Assembly (NCBI GenBank): GCA_016946835.1
Contig: JACVTC010000007.1
Span: 324,001-388,000 of the forward strand
DNA: 64,000 bases
Direction: 5' to 3'
Origin: Neocallimastix lanati (nom. inval.)
Taxonomy: Eukaryota > Neocallimastigomycota > Neocallimastigomycetes > Neocallimastigales > Neocallimastigaceae
In this document: positions 1 through 11,144 of the stretch, piece by piece
Layout: every line of letters starts with the position of its first letter
Numbering within the stretch: the first letter of the stretch is position 1
Notes under the pieces: model-generated
What the model saw: the letters and a program-made list of their open reading frames with translations, nothing else
The model's database searches: none
What the model was told of the DNA's origin: nothing
Translations under genes and position numbers: made by a program

Positions 1-57
1 CTAAAAAATAATAATTTATATCAAATACTTAAATTTTTGAATAATAATTACATATTT

Positions 58-231
58 AAAATTTTCTTTCAATTTATATCAAAAATGCATCAAAAATTAT
101 TTATTTTTGATGTATTTTAAATTACTTTTGATATTAACATTAACATTTTAATACAATAAATATTACAATTTTTTTAATAATTTTTTTTTTCATTTAATTT
201 TTATTTTTGATATAAATTGAAAGAAAATTTT
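58..231. repeat. Perfect 29-bp inverted repeat, foldback type
   Basis: Bases 58-86 are the exact reverse complement of 203-231, with a loop of about 116 bp. The loop holds a second small hairpin (CATCAAAAAT facing ATTTTTGATG near 88-113). It looks like a tiny foldback/MITE-type remnant. No target-site duplication was identified. Confidence 0.7.
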
Positions 232-344
232 AATAATGTAATTTTTATAATTGCTATCCAAAAATAAAATATTTTGTATATATATGTATATATATTTTTT
301 AGAATAACATTTTTGAATAGTAAATTTATTAAATAAATTAATTT

Positions 345-594
345 TTTTTTTATTTTTATATATACAATATTAATAATAATTAGCAATAAATTTCAATAAA
401 ATATATTACATTTAATCATTTAATTAAAAAAAAATTTTTATAATAGAATAGTTCTTTTTATTTTTATTTTTTTTTTTATTTTTAAATTTCTTTTTTATTT
501 TTATATATACTATATTAATAATAATTAGCAATAAATTTCAATAAAATATATTACATTTAATCATTTAATTAAAAAATTTTTTTATAATAGAATA

Positions 595-626
<32 letters not shown>

Positions 627-634
627 AAATTTCA
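345..634. repeat. Two-copy tandem repeat, 145-bp unit
   Basis: The segment around AGCAATAAATTTCAATAAA at 382 recurs at 527. The flanks, including ATAGAATAGTTC and a following poly(T), are repeated too. The copies differ by a few bases and by homopolymer length, so the duplication is recent. No coding content. Confidence 0.8.
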
Positions 635-771
635 TAAATTATTAAAATTATTCAATTTTAAAGTTTTAATCAATTATTAAAATTTATTAATATTAATGAA
701 TAAAAATATATATAACATATATTATTTTTATCATTTTACCATTATTATATTGATAATCAAATAATAGTTCT

Positions 772-910
772 AGATATTATGTATATAATATTTAATGGTT
801 CTTTTATGAACTACTTTAAGTATTTTTAAATAATTATTGATATTATATAAATAATGTATATAATATTCAAAGGTTCTTTTATGGACTACTTTAAATATTT
901 ATAAATAATT
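772..910. repeat. Diverged direct repeat, about 80 bp, two copies
   Basis: GTATATAATATT..GGTTCTTTTATG.ACTACTTTAA occurs at about 781-835 and again at about 854-895. Related TAATACTT..AAATAATTATTAACT blocks follow at 930-990. No gene is visible in 635-1063. Confidence 0.6.
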
Positions 911-1063
911 CTTAGTTGTTTTATTTTTTTAATACTTTTAAATAATTATTAACTATTAAATTTTTTTAATACTTCAAATAATTATTAACTGTTATATTTT
1001 TTTATATAAAACATTATATATAATATACTTTTTTTTTTATATGCAACATTATATATGATATAC

Positions 1064-1147
1064 TTCATAAAATTAATTATAAATTATATATAAAGTATTA
1101 TTTAATTAAATAATACTTTATATATAATTTATAATTAATTTTATGAA
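1064..1147. repeat. Perfect 84-bp palindrome
   Basis: The 42 bases 1064-1105 are the exact reverse complement of 1106-1147, with no spacer (centre TTTAATTAAA at 1101-1110). It ends about 40 bp before a long ATT array. It could extrude as a cruciform. It does not look like a terminator of any neighbouring gene. Confidence 0.9.
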
Positions 1148-1183
1148 CTTTTTTTCAATTATTATTATTTATTATTATTATTA

Positions 1184-1465
<282 letters not shown>

Positions 1466-1841
1466 GATTTATTGTTTTTATTATTATTTATTATGATTTA
1501 TTACTATTTATTACTATTTATTATTATTTTATATTATTATAATTGAATCTATATTGAAACTTAATTAAATAAATTAAAATTTGAATAAAAGGAGAAAAAA
1601 ATAATTAATATTTACTTAGATATATTAATTTTTCTATAATACAATTATTTTTTTTATTGAACTTAACAATTATTTGTCAAAATAAATTATTAATAATTTA
1701 TTTTAATTTATTTAATTTATTAAATATATTTAGTAAATATTATGAAATGATTATATATAAAAGTTAATCATTTACTAACTTTTTTTTAAAATCAAAAAAT
1801 TTCAAAATTTGTAAAATTTAAAAAAAAATTTAAAAAAAAAA

Positions 1842-2369
1842 ATGGAATTCTTTAATTTATTCGTTTTATTATTTATCACTTTAATTAGCAATGTTGCTGC
1901 TAAAAAAAATGAAATTAAATTTCCTTCTATGATAAATGTTCAGGAAGAAGGTGGTTTTGCTCTTATGATTACTAGACCTGAATATTTATATGATGAAAAT
2001 AACAAAATTATTGGTGCTGTTAATGGTGATATTGAATTAGAAAACTGTAAATACAACTTTAACGATAAGAAAGTTACTTGTGATTTCGAAGACAAAGGAA
2101 AGTATCAATTAATTGTTGATGTTAAAGTTAAAGGAAAGAATGAATGTGTTATAAATAAAAATACTACCTTTAAAAGTGTTGATTTATATGGAACTGACTT
2201 TGAAAATCCAAAAAAACTTGTTAAGACAAACTTTATTGCTTATTTTGATAGAAAAGATAATAAAATTGTTGATTTCAGTATTGAAGCTAAGCAATTTGTA
2301 ATTGTAACTAATAAAAAATGTAAATTAACTGTTAGCATTAAACGTGCTGTTCTTAGAAAAAATAAATAA
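1842..2369 (+). CDS. Small secreted protein of unknown function (175 aa)
   Basis: The family is not recognised. Residues 1-20 form a clear signal peptide (hydrophobic FNLFVLLFITLI, then small residues AA before KK), so the mature protein of about 155 residues is probably secreted. It has four cysteines (69, 80, 102, 160), enough for two disulfides, and alternates short hydrophobic and charged stretches as beta-rich domains do. The ATG at 1842 sits directly after an A-rich leader and no other start precedes the signal peptide. Codon use is like the other genes here, with GC well above the flanks. A 24-bp tandem duplication covers the stop codon. A host-surface or digestive role would be a guess. 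Confidence 0.75.
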   Translation: MEFFNLFVLLFITLISNVAAKKNEIKFPSMINVQEEGGFALMITRPEYLYDENNKIIGAVNGDIELENCKYNFNDKKVTCDFEDKGKYQLIVDVKVKGKNECVINKNTTFKSVDLYGTDFENPKKLVKTNFIAYFDRKDNKIVDFSIEAKQFVIVTNKKCKLTVSIKRAVLRKNK

Positions 2370-2403
2370 ATACTAAGCAGAAAAAATAAATAAATACTAA
2401 GCA
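2356..2403. repeat. 24-bp tandem duplication across a stop codon
   Basis: Two exact copies of a 24-bp unit beginning GAAAAAATAAATAAAT and ending ACTAAGCA lie at 2356-2379 and 2380-2403. The first copy contains the TAA stop of the preceding gene, so the second adds only 3' UTR. Confidence 0.85.
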
Positions 2404-2688
2404 TTGTAATTCAAAATATATTAAAATAAAAGTATAAATAGAAATAAAAATATTTATAAAAAAAAAAGAGAGTAAAAAAATTATGAATAAAAAATATATA
2501 TTGAAAATTCAATTACTAACTTAAATATAATTATTAACATATATAAATATAAAAATATTTGAAAAAACCATATTAATATATAAATATATATTAATATTTA
2601 AGAAAAATGTATAAATAAATTTATTTAAAAATAAATATAAATAAAATAATTTATAAAGAAAAAATAATTAATAAATTTTATATTTGTA

Positions 2689-2724
<36 letters not shown>

Positions 2725-4305
2725 AAATTTTTAAAAATTATTTTCAGGATTTTTTAAAAATTTCTATACTATTTTAATATAAGTGTATAGTAATTATTGT
2801 TAAAATAGTTTTGAATACTCATCAGTTTTAAAACAACTATACATAATACAATTAAAAATAAGGACAAATGAGCGAAGCAAATAATCAGAAAAAAAAAATT
2901 AAACAATTATTACATAATAATAATAAATGACGAAATTAACAATTAAATATATTAAAATAATAATAAAAAAAATAGATATAAAGTAGTAATAAGTTTAGAA
3001 ATGATATGATATAGAATAATTATATAATAATTTAAGGAAATAAATGTAATTATCCTGTAATGCTTTTTGATAAAAGTAAATATAAATATATTCAACATTT
3101 ATATAAATATGATAAAATTGTTGGTACATTATATAGTATTCTGTATATTTATTTTTATTTAATAATTATAATTTTTAAATCAACAAGTATAAACGCTTCT
3201 TTCCCTGAATTTGATGCACTATTATATTTTAAGTATTTTAATTATTTTTAATTATTTTTTTATTTATTTATTAAATATAATCAATTAATCATTTTATTAA
3301 TTTTTCTTTTTTTTTTAATTTTGTGTAACAAAGAATTTTTATGAGTTTAAAGCCAATAAAATTTAAAAAAAAATTCAAATATTAATATTAATATACACAA
3401 AAAAAATATATAGTTTTTCTTTATTTGACGGTTTTTATATTAATTAAAATTTAAGCGGTAACACTTAATTTTCTGTACAAAAAGGTTAATTAATAAAAAT
3501 AATTGTATAATTTAAAATAAATATATATTAAATATTTTAAATATTTTATTATTATAAATTAAAAGGAAAATAAACAAAACTTTTTTTTTTAATAATACAT
3601 ACCTAAACGTTATAAATTATATCACTATTTAATTATTAGTATTATAAGTATATATATACTTTTTTATTTAATTGATAGTATTTTAAGTAAACATATATAA
3701 TTTTTTATTTCATTTTTATTAATAAGTATTAATATTTTGTTTTTATTCTAATATCTACTTATAAAATTACTAATAATTTTTATTATAAATAAATCTAATT
3801 GTTTTCCAAATATTCAAATTCAAATTTTCATTTGTAAATTTTTTTATGTATATTAATAATTTATATTAAATTATTAATACATTAAATTTTAATGTATATA
3901 TTATTTGATTTAATTTTATAATATATCTAAATTATTTTTAATATATTATAATGTTCATAAAAAATTAAATAATAAAAATTTTAAATATAACTTGTAATTT
4001 CTATATATATAAATTTCAATTTAATAAATATTAATATTTAATAATATAAATAATATTTATTATATATTATGTAGCATTAACATTTATTTTATAATTTTTT
4101 TTTAATATTCTATAAAAAAAATTTTTTTATAATAATAAATAATATTACTATTAAAGGTAATATTTACCGTAACAATAGAAAATTACTATTATTAAATAAT
4201 TAAAAAATAATATATTCATCAAAACGGCATCTTATTTAATTAATATCTAATATATTTAATACTAAAACTGTAAGTATTGAGAAAATCAATATATAAATGT
4301 TACTT

Positions 4306-4344
<39 letters not shown>
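2404..4344. other. Gene-poor AT-rich spacer
   Basis: A 30-base poly(T) run lies near 2693-2722 and another near 4313-4344. A 63-codon open frame at 3060-3251 has no domain, no signal and poor codon content, so I do not call it. Nothing else is identifiable. Confidence 0.6.
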
Positions 4345-4346
<2 letters not shown>

Positions 4347-4529
4347 TTTCTATTTATTTACTATCTTTATTTAATCGCAATTCTAAAAATTAACTATTGT
4401 ATTATTGTATATAAAAAACATTAATAATATCAAATATTAGTATTTTTAATCAAAAGTAAAAAAAATTCATTATTTTATTTAATATAATTACATATACAAT
4501 TTTTTTTTATTAATATAATATTAAAGAAA
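4345..4529 (+). promoter_or_regulatory. Upstream region shared by the duplicated secreted-protein pair, copy 1
   Basis: These 185 bp match 6628-6804 almost exactly apart from about three substitutions and homopolymer length changes. A TATA-like TATATAAAAAAC lies about 115 bp before the ATG. The two genes therefore probably share regulation. Confidence 0.55.
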
Positions 4530-5081
4530 ATGAAATTCTTCACTGCTATTGTTGCTTTATTTACTGCTTCTGTTATCGCTGCTCCAGTTAGTACTTTCGA
4601 ACAATGTCAAAAGGAAGTTTTTGATGTTACTTCTGCTTGTACTGCTGAAGTAGGTGAAGATAGAGTTCAAGCTTGTACTGATTCTCTTTCAGAAAAATGC
4701 CAAAACTTCTTCAAAAATCCATTACAATACATTTCTGAATGTAAAAATATTAGTGAACAAGAAAAAATTTATTTAGAAGACTTTGTTAGTGAAAGACATG
4801 CTGATAATAATTTATATTGTCACAAGAAATCCGATGGTCAATATTGTCCATTTGGAGATGTTTTAATCACTGATAAAGTTCTTTCTGAAGATGACTTCAA
4901 GAATGCCATTAATGCTACTTGTCAATCTAATGAATGTATTTCTCTTACTATTGAATCTATTAAAAATACCATTAGCGCAGCCAAATACAGAAAAGAAGGA
5001 CCAGCTACATACTTAGCATGGTATAAGAATGGATTAGAGTATTTACAATCTGATGCTTGTTTAGCTCAAGCTACTGCTTAA
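4530..5081 (+). CDS. Small secreted cysteine-rich protein, copy 1 (183 aa)
   Basis: I do not recognise the family. Residues 1-18 are a textbook fungal signal peptide (MKFFTAIVALF..., ending with AA before PV). The mature part of about 165 residues has ten cysteines (26, 37, 49, 57, 71, 97, 106, 131, 136, 177), an even number compatible with five disulfides, and looks mainly helical. There is no low-complexity run and no membrane segment after the signal. Codons are enriched in GCT, TCT and ACT, which suggests good expression. A second copy starts 2275 bp downstream and differs at two residues (E83K, A151S). Roles such as extracellular matrix, carbohydrate-binding accessory or surface protein cannot be separated from sequence alone. 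Confidence 0.85.
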   Translation: MKFFTAIVALFTASVIAAPVSTFEQCQKEVFDVTSACTAEVGEDRVQACTDSLSEKCQNFFKNPLQYISECKNISEQEKIYLEDFVSERHADNNLYCHKKSDGQYCPFGDVLITDKVLSEDDFKNAINATCQSNECISLTIESIKNTISAAKYRKEGPATYLAWYKNGLEYLQSDACLAQATA

Positions 5082-6388
5082 TATAAATAATTAATATTAG
5101 TATTTTACTATCATAAATTATAGTAATCTTAATATAATATAATATATTAATTTTCGAAATAGTTGTAATTAGTTTTAAAAACTTGTAAATTATTTAAAGT
5201 ATTATATCATTTTTTATTTTTAATTTTTATTTATATATATATTATTTTAATAATGTGATGAGCATCAATTTATAAAAAATTTAAATATATTATTTATGAA
5301 TATGAGTAAATAAAAAGAAGATAATAATATGATAAATATAAATGAATAAGTGTAAATAAGTGTTATTTTGTTTTAAAAAACTGATATATATTGTTTTTAA
5401 ATATTATATATAAGATTTATAGAATCTACAGTTAATAATTACATGAAAATGCATTTAATTTATAATTATATATTTAGCAATTAATCATAAAATAAATATT
5501 TAAATATTTTATATTTAATATGTATATAATAATAATATATATTTTTTTTTCGAATAAATGAATGATTAATAGGTTTTATTTGGAATAATATTAAAAGAGT
5601 TTTCAATCAGTATTTATATAACAATTGTATTTATTGATTTTTACTCTGTGATAAAGTTGTATATCATTGAACCAACTTTTATCAAAAAGATCAATTGAAA
5701 TAAAAGGAAAAGAAAAAGTTTTGATAGAATATCGAATAAACAATAGTAATCAACAAAGAGTTATTATTATTAATGAATGGGAAATGGTAGAGATCCTTTC
5801 ATCATCAAAATTCGAAATAAATCTTTTTATTAATAATACAATATAAATTCTATATAATTTTTTTTTTTCAGATATTTGTAATTAACAACCATCAATAAAT
5901 TCTTATCTATTATTCATATTTATATTATATATATATATTTTATTTTTAGTTTGTTTTTCATTTTTATTTTATCATTACTACAATAAAAATTTATTAATTT
6001 TAAAAAAAAAAATATTTTTATAACACATTTATTTTATTATTTTTTATTTCTTTAAATTTAATTATTATTTCTTTATAAAAATGAATTGAAAATAATAAAA
6101 TAATAAAAATTAAAATAAAAATAAAAGAAAATTATTTATATTATTTTAACAATTGTAATTATAATAATTTAAGTGAATTTTTAAAATAATAAATTTATAA
6201 TTTAAAAACGGTAAATATTTTTTACGGTTTTAAAAAAATAATAATAATAAAGAGTATAGGTGAAATAATAAAATAAAATTTTAAATTAAAATATTAATGA
6301 TTTATATTAATTTTGATGTTTATAGATATTAAATTTTTTTTTAGTAATAATTTGAAAATATAAAAGGTTAGGTATATTTAAATATTAA

Positions 6389-6437
<49 letters not shown>

Positions 6438-6627
6438 CTTTTTTTTAAATTAAAACACTTCATAGAAAAAAAAATTTTATATTAAAAAATTATAAAAAAA
6501 TATATAATAAAAACGGCAAAAATTTATATTAAAAATTATTTTTTATATAATTATATTATTTTAATTTAATTATAAGAAAAAATATATAAATAGCATTTTT
6601 ATCTTTTTTAGTATATTATTTTTATTT
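5082..6627. other. Spacer between duplicated genes with a coding-like scrap
   Basis: Mostly A/T with no gene. Around 5690-5830 the plus strand reads briefly like protein, with an IIINEWE...ILSSSKFE stretch. Similar wording (VIIDE, then SSSKL) occurs at about 57320-57370, so both may be scraps of one dispersed element. The AT dinucleotide run near 6405-6432 and poly(A) at 6389-6405 are simple sequence. Confidence 0.45.
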
Positions 6628-6804
6628 TCTATTTATTTACTATCTTTATTCAATCGCAATTCTAAAAATTAATTATTGTATTATTGTATATAAAAAACAT
6701 TAATAATATCAAATATTAGTATTTTTATCAAAAGTAAAAAAATTCATTATTTTATTTAATATAATTACATATACAATTTTTTTGTTAATATAATATTAAA
6801 GAAA
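6628..6804 (+). promoter_or_regulatory. Upstream region of the duplicated pair, copy 2
   Basis: Near-identical counterpart of 4345-4529, including the TATA-like TATATAAAAAAC about 115 bp before the start codon. Similarity fades 5' of this block and 3' of the stop codon, which marks the limits of the duplicated unit. Confidence 0.55.
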
Positions 6805-7356
6805 ATGAAATTCTTCACTGCTATTGTTGCTTTATTTACTGCTTCTGTTATCGCTGCTCCAGTTAGTACTTTCGAACAATGTCAAAAGGAAGTTTTTGAT
6901 GTTACTTCTGCTTGTACTGCTGAAGTAGGTGAAGATAGAGTTCAAGCTTGTACTGATTCTCTTTCAGAAAAATGCCAAAATTTCTTCAAAAATCCATTAC
7001 AATACATTTCTGAATGTAAAAATATTAGTGAACAAGAAAAAATTTATTTAAAAGACTTTGTTAGTGAAAGACATGCTGATAATAATTTATATTGTCACAA
7101 GAAATCCGATGGTCAATATTGTCCATTTGGAGATGTTTTAATCACTGATAAAGTTCTTTCTGAAGATGACTTCAAGAATGCCATTAATGCTACTTGTCAA
7201 TCTAATGAATGTATTTCTCTTACTATTGAATCTATTAAAAATACCATTAGCGCATCCAAATACAGAAAAGAAGGACCAGCTACATACTTAGCATGGTATA
7301 AGAATGGATTAGAGTATTTACAATCTGATGCTTGTTTAGCTCAAGCTACTGCTTAA
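6805..7356 (+). CDS. Small secreted cysteine-rich protein, copy 2 (183 aa)
   Basis: Paralogue of the gene at 4530. It has the same 18-residue signal peptide and the same ten cysteines. Only three nucleotide differences were found over 552 bp: one silent change and two that give K83 and S151. The matching upstream 180 bp also differs little, while sequence after the stop codon diverges at once. This pattern fits a very recent duplication of promoter plus gene, or continuing gene conversion. Both copies have intact frames, so both are probably functional. Molecular function is unknown. Confidence 0.85.
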   Translation: MKFFTAIVALFTASVIAAPVSTFEQCQKEVFDVTSACTAEVGEDRVQACTDSLSEKCQNFFKNPLQYISECKNISEQEKIYLKDFVSERHADNNLYCHKKSDGQYCPFGDVLITDKVLSEDDFKNAINATCQSNECISLTIESIKNTISASKYRKEGPATYLAWYKNGLEYLQSDACLAQATA

Positions 7357-8185
7357 TTTAAATAATTAAAATTATATATTTTAATTATTTATTTTAATTA
7401 TTTTTGTCATATTTTATTTATATTAGAAGAAAAAAAAAATGAAAATTTTAAATTAAATAAATATATATAATTAGTACAAATTTATTATTATATCTTTAAA
7501 TAACAATATATATATATATATATATATTTATTATTAAATTTAATGTTTGAATTATTTTTTTGATTTATCTTCTTTTAAAAAAATATATTTTTTTTTATAT
7601 AGATTATATTATATATTTTAAAGCTTTATTTTAATCTTTTTTTTATATTAGATATATAAATTAAGAAATTAATTTTTTAATTATATCACCTTTTTTAAAA
7701 ATAATCTCATTAATAAATTAATTTAAAATAAATAAAATTATTATATAATATAATTAATTGAATAATAGAAAAATATAAATCATAAATATTTATGTTAAAA
7801 ACTAAATTTAAAATGTAAATTATTATATTATATATATTTACCCATAATTAAATGTAAATCATTAGATTTATCTTTGATATAAAACAAATATGTGTAGTAA
7901 CATATTTGTATATTTAATAATAATTATTAAATATTAAATTTATATCTTTTTGATAATAATTATTTTATTTTATTTTATTTCAATATGTATTATTATAATT
8001 ATAATAATTATAATACTTTAATTCATATAAAATTTATATATTTCTATATATTAGAATATATAATTAATATATTACCTATTTCTTATAAATAGATTAGATT
8101 ATTTATATTAGAAATAGAAAACTCGCTTGTAAATTTTTAGGAATTAGAATTGTTATTTTAATTGTACGAATATTATAATATTATT
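7357..8185. other. AT-rich spacer
   Basis: No gene, RNA or clear element seen; only short AT and ATT simple repeats. Confidence 0.6.
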
Positions 8186-8333
8186 AATAAAATTTACTAA
8201 ACTACCATTATTTAAAACCCACTGCTAATAAATTATTGCACATAAAAGTCCCGCATATCAAAAATTGGTGGAGATATCGGGGATGTGCTGTGTAAAAAAT
8301 AATTTATAAGTAGTGGTGTTTAGTAATTTTGTT
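8186..8333. mobile_element. Foldback MITE-like element, about 150 bp
   Basis: The left part (AAAATTTACTAAAC..., then CCCACTGCTAATAAATTATT and GCACAT) matches the reverse complement of the right part (ending GTAGTGGTGTTTAGTAATTTT) with small gaps. The whole unit can fold into one long imperfect hairpin around AAAATTGGTGGAGATATC. It lies about 360 bp upstream of the gag relic and could alternatively be part of that element's LTR. Its target duplication is unclear. Confidence 0.5.
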
Positions 8334-8690
8334 AATTAATTATAAATCCGTATATATTTACATAAATTCTCTTCAGTTAGGATTAATATATATATATGTT
8401 TAGGATATAATATTTTAATTTTTTTTAATGGCTATTTATAATTATTTTATTTTTGGTGAAGAGGGAGTTATGTATTATAGATATTTCCATTCATTTTAGT
8501 ATAGTTTAAATAAATTGTTTTAAAATTAAAAAAAATATTAATAAGTATTAGGAAAAATTTATAATTATATTAAATAATAAAAAAAAAATAATAATAATAA
8601 TAATAATAATACATATATATATAAATATATATTTAATATTAAATATTAATAACGAATAACTGGATACATAATTAATTAATTGGAAATAAA

Positions 8691-9732
8691 ATGTCAGGTA
8701 CCGGTTTCCTCAGAAGTACAAGTTCGGGTAAGGGTAACGTTGATACTAGAACCCTCCCTAGAATTGGTGGTTTGCATAGAGATGCTGAAATCTGGAAATT
8801 TAGAATGAATGATTGGTTTCGTAGAGAAGGAGTTGTTACAATAGAAAATAAGTTTAGTTATATTATTACCGCTGCTGAAGATGATATCATCCCGTCACTA
8901 AGAGAAGAACAGGTTAGACTTAATAGAGTTCCTACCTTAGATGTGTTGCCCTTATAAAAAAGAAGTATTGGAGAGAAAATAAAAAAATAGATAAGTTAAG
9001 ACAGTTAAAAAGAATAATCATTGAATCTAACGAAACAATATTTGATTTTAATACAAGATATTTGAAACTTTACGACCAGTTGGAAACTCAAGATAAAATA
9101 TCATTTTCCGTCATTGACTATGAAAATTCTTTAAGACCAAGGTTCCAGATTTACGAACGAGTAGTAATGGCAAAAACCAGTACTATTGAAGAAGCCTGTA
9201 ATTTAGCAGAAAAATATGAAAATATATTAAAGGAATCTCACTGGAGAAATGAAAGAAGTTCATATAATTATAATAATTATTCATCTATTAAGCAACCAAT
9301 TATTAGTTTTATTAATAACACTAATAATTCATGGAATAGAAATTGTACGAATTTTAGGAACTTAAGAAGTACTTCTATAAATATGCCTTCTAATGATATC
9401 CATAAAGTTAATTATAATATCCTAAATAATTATAATAATGTAAATAAAATGAAACATTTACAAATTAAAACTTGTTTCTTTTGTGATAAGCCTGGGCATC
9501 TTACTAAGGATTGTACCGTCTTGGCCAGAATAAACAAGATCATAATTTTTCTAATTACATCAATTCTCCCAAAAACTATTTCACTGCTACTAGACGAAGT
9601 AAAGATGATAGATATGCATCATTAATTGAAGCTAAAGGAAATTTCAAAAATAATAATAATAATATAGATATTAATAACATCAATAATTTAGGGGTTAGGA
9701 TTGGAAATTATGATAATATTAGTGATAATAAT
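8691..9732 (+). pseudogene. Retrotransposon gag relic with CCHC zinc knuckle, 5' part
   Basis: Coding DNA for an LTR-retrotransposon Gag, which packages element RNA. The first 88 codons (8691-8957) lead into a capsid-like region that continues in another frame from about 8945 (WRE..., LRQLK, F..RYLKLYDQL, typical of gag helices), so there is one frameshift. A nucleic-acid-binding zinc knuckle CFFCDKPGHLTKDC (C-x2-C-x4-H-x4-C) is encoded at about 9472-9513, followed by a second frameshift. The sequence then becomes N-rich and is cut at 9732 by a 390-bp inserted element. Ty3/Gypsy-type gag is the best fit, but Copia cannot be excluded without pol. GC content is above the flanks. No intact LTR pair was found. 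Confidence 0.75.
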
Positions 9733-10122
9733 GGGGCATTTCGCCAAATTGCATTTCGCCAGATTGCATTTCGCCAATTTTTTTGAAAGCATGTGGCGTA
9801 TTAAAAAAATGTGGCATTTCGCCAAATTGCAATTCGCCAAGTTGCATTTCGCCAAATTGAAAATTATTAAATAAACAAATAAATCAATAAATAAAATTAA
9901 ATATTATTAATATTGCATAAAAACAATTTTAAAAAAAATATATTTTGAATTAATATTTATTTATTTATTCATTTATTTATATCAATATTCTACTTGTCGA
10001 AATGCAACCTGGCGAAAAGCAACTTGGGGAAATGCAACTTGGGGAATTGCAATATTTTAATACTACGCCACTTGGCGAAATGCAACCTGGCGAAATGCAA
10101 TTTGGGGAAATGCAACTCTCCC
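9733..10122. mobile_element. Miniature Mutator-like element inserted in gag, with 9-bp target duplication
   Basis: The element is flanked by direct repeats GATAATAAT at 9724-9732 and 10123-10131. Both ends carry tandem copies of a 15-bp unit, GCATTTCGCCAAATT, facing inward on the left (about six copies) and outward on the right (about seven, as TTGGCGAAATGC). The core motif GTGGCGTATTAAAA also appears inverted in both halves (near 9792 and 10055). The middle is plain A/T without coding potential. A 9-bp target duplication and long inverted ends are typical of Mutator-like or Foldback elements. The same GTTGCATTTC / GTGGCGTT ends flank a transposase relic at 59772-61645. The short Cys/Ser-rich frames inside are artefacts of the 15-bp units. 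Confidence 0.8.
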
Positions 10123-11144
10123 GATAATAATATATCATACAATTTAATAAATCGGAAAATTTTAAAACCAAAATTAAATAATTAAATAATAATTCAACAA
10201 TTAACAATAGTAACAAGAATAGTAATTATAAAGGAAATGGCAGCAGTAAAGATAAAAATAATATTGATAACATTAATGAGAGTATAAATAAGAATAAAAT
10301 AAATAATAACATATTAAATAATAATATACCGAACTTGACTAAGAATTATAACAATAACAAAAATAATTTTAATATTAATAATAAAAATAATAATAATTAT
10401 AATAATAAAATTAATAATAATAAAAATGATACAATGGATGACGTAATAAAAGTGAAACAAAACAAAATAAACATGTTAAAAATAGATAATTTCAGAGAAA
10501 AAAATAATAATATAGGAAATATTAATAATAGAATATATGAAACAAACAATAATATTTTAATTATTAAAGAAGAAAATAAAAATAATTTCACAGGTAATAC
10601 ATATATTAAGAAAAATCAAAATAATAATATAGAAATTAATAGTAATGTAAAAATAAATATTAAAGCTACTAGTAGTAAGGAAAATATTAATTATAATAAT
10701 AAAAATATTCTTGAGGACTCAGAAAATATAAATAGCAAAGGAAATAATCATAGAATTGTAAAAGAAGAAATGAATATTAATGAATCTATTAAAGTTGATA
10801 GTGTTAACAATAAAACTAATAATTCTATAACTTCTAGTTTGATTAAGGAATTAAATATTAACGATAATAAATGTTTAAAAATAAATACTATTCAAATTAC
10901 TTCATATGAAAATAAAAATGAGCAATTTACAAAAAAAGAGTATTTAATTAAAAATAATATTTATATAAAAGAAAGAAAAATTATTAATAAAAATTCTCCG
11001 ATAGATGAATCTAGTAAAGTTGTTAATGTTGATAGCGATAAGAAAATAAAAATTAATAAAATTAAAAATATAATTAAAATTCCAAATATTCGTATTCAAA
11101 ATAACAATAAAAATAAAATTAATATAGTACAAGGAATCAATTAA
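10123..11144 (+). pseudogene. Asparagine-rich continuation of the gag relic
   Basis: A frame open from about 10187 to the TAA at 11142-11144 encodes some 318 residues dominated by N, K and I. There is no ATG at a convincing position and no domain. It lies directly downstream of the split gag, whose own tail becomes N-rich just before the insertion, so it is most simply the Gag-to-protease spacer of the same retrotransposon. A free-standing N-rich host gene is possible but less likely. No protease or reverse transcriptase follows in frame. Confidence 0.5.

Noticed and set aside
9733-10122. CRISPR-like regular repeats
   Set aside because: Repeats are contiguous 15-bp units without unique spacers and are inverted between halves, in a eukaryotic context.
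9977-10216. Cysteine/serine-rich frames on both strands (CISPNCISPGC-like)
   Set aside because: They are translations of the repeated 15-bp units of the Mutator-like miniature element.
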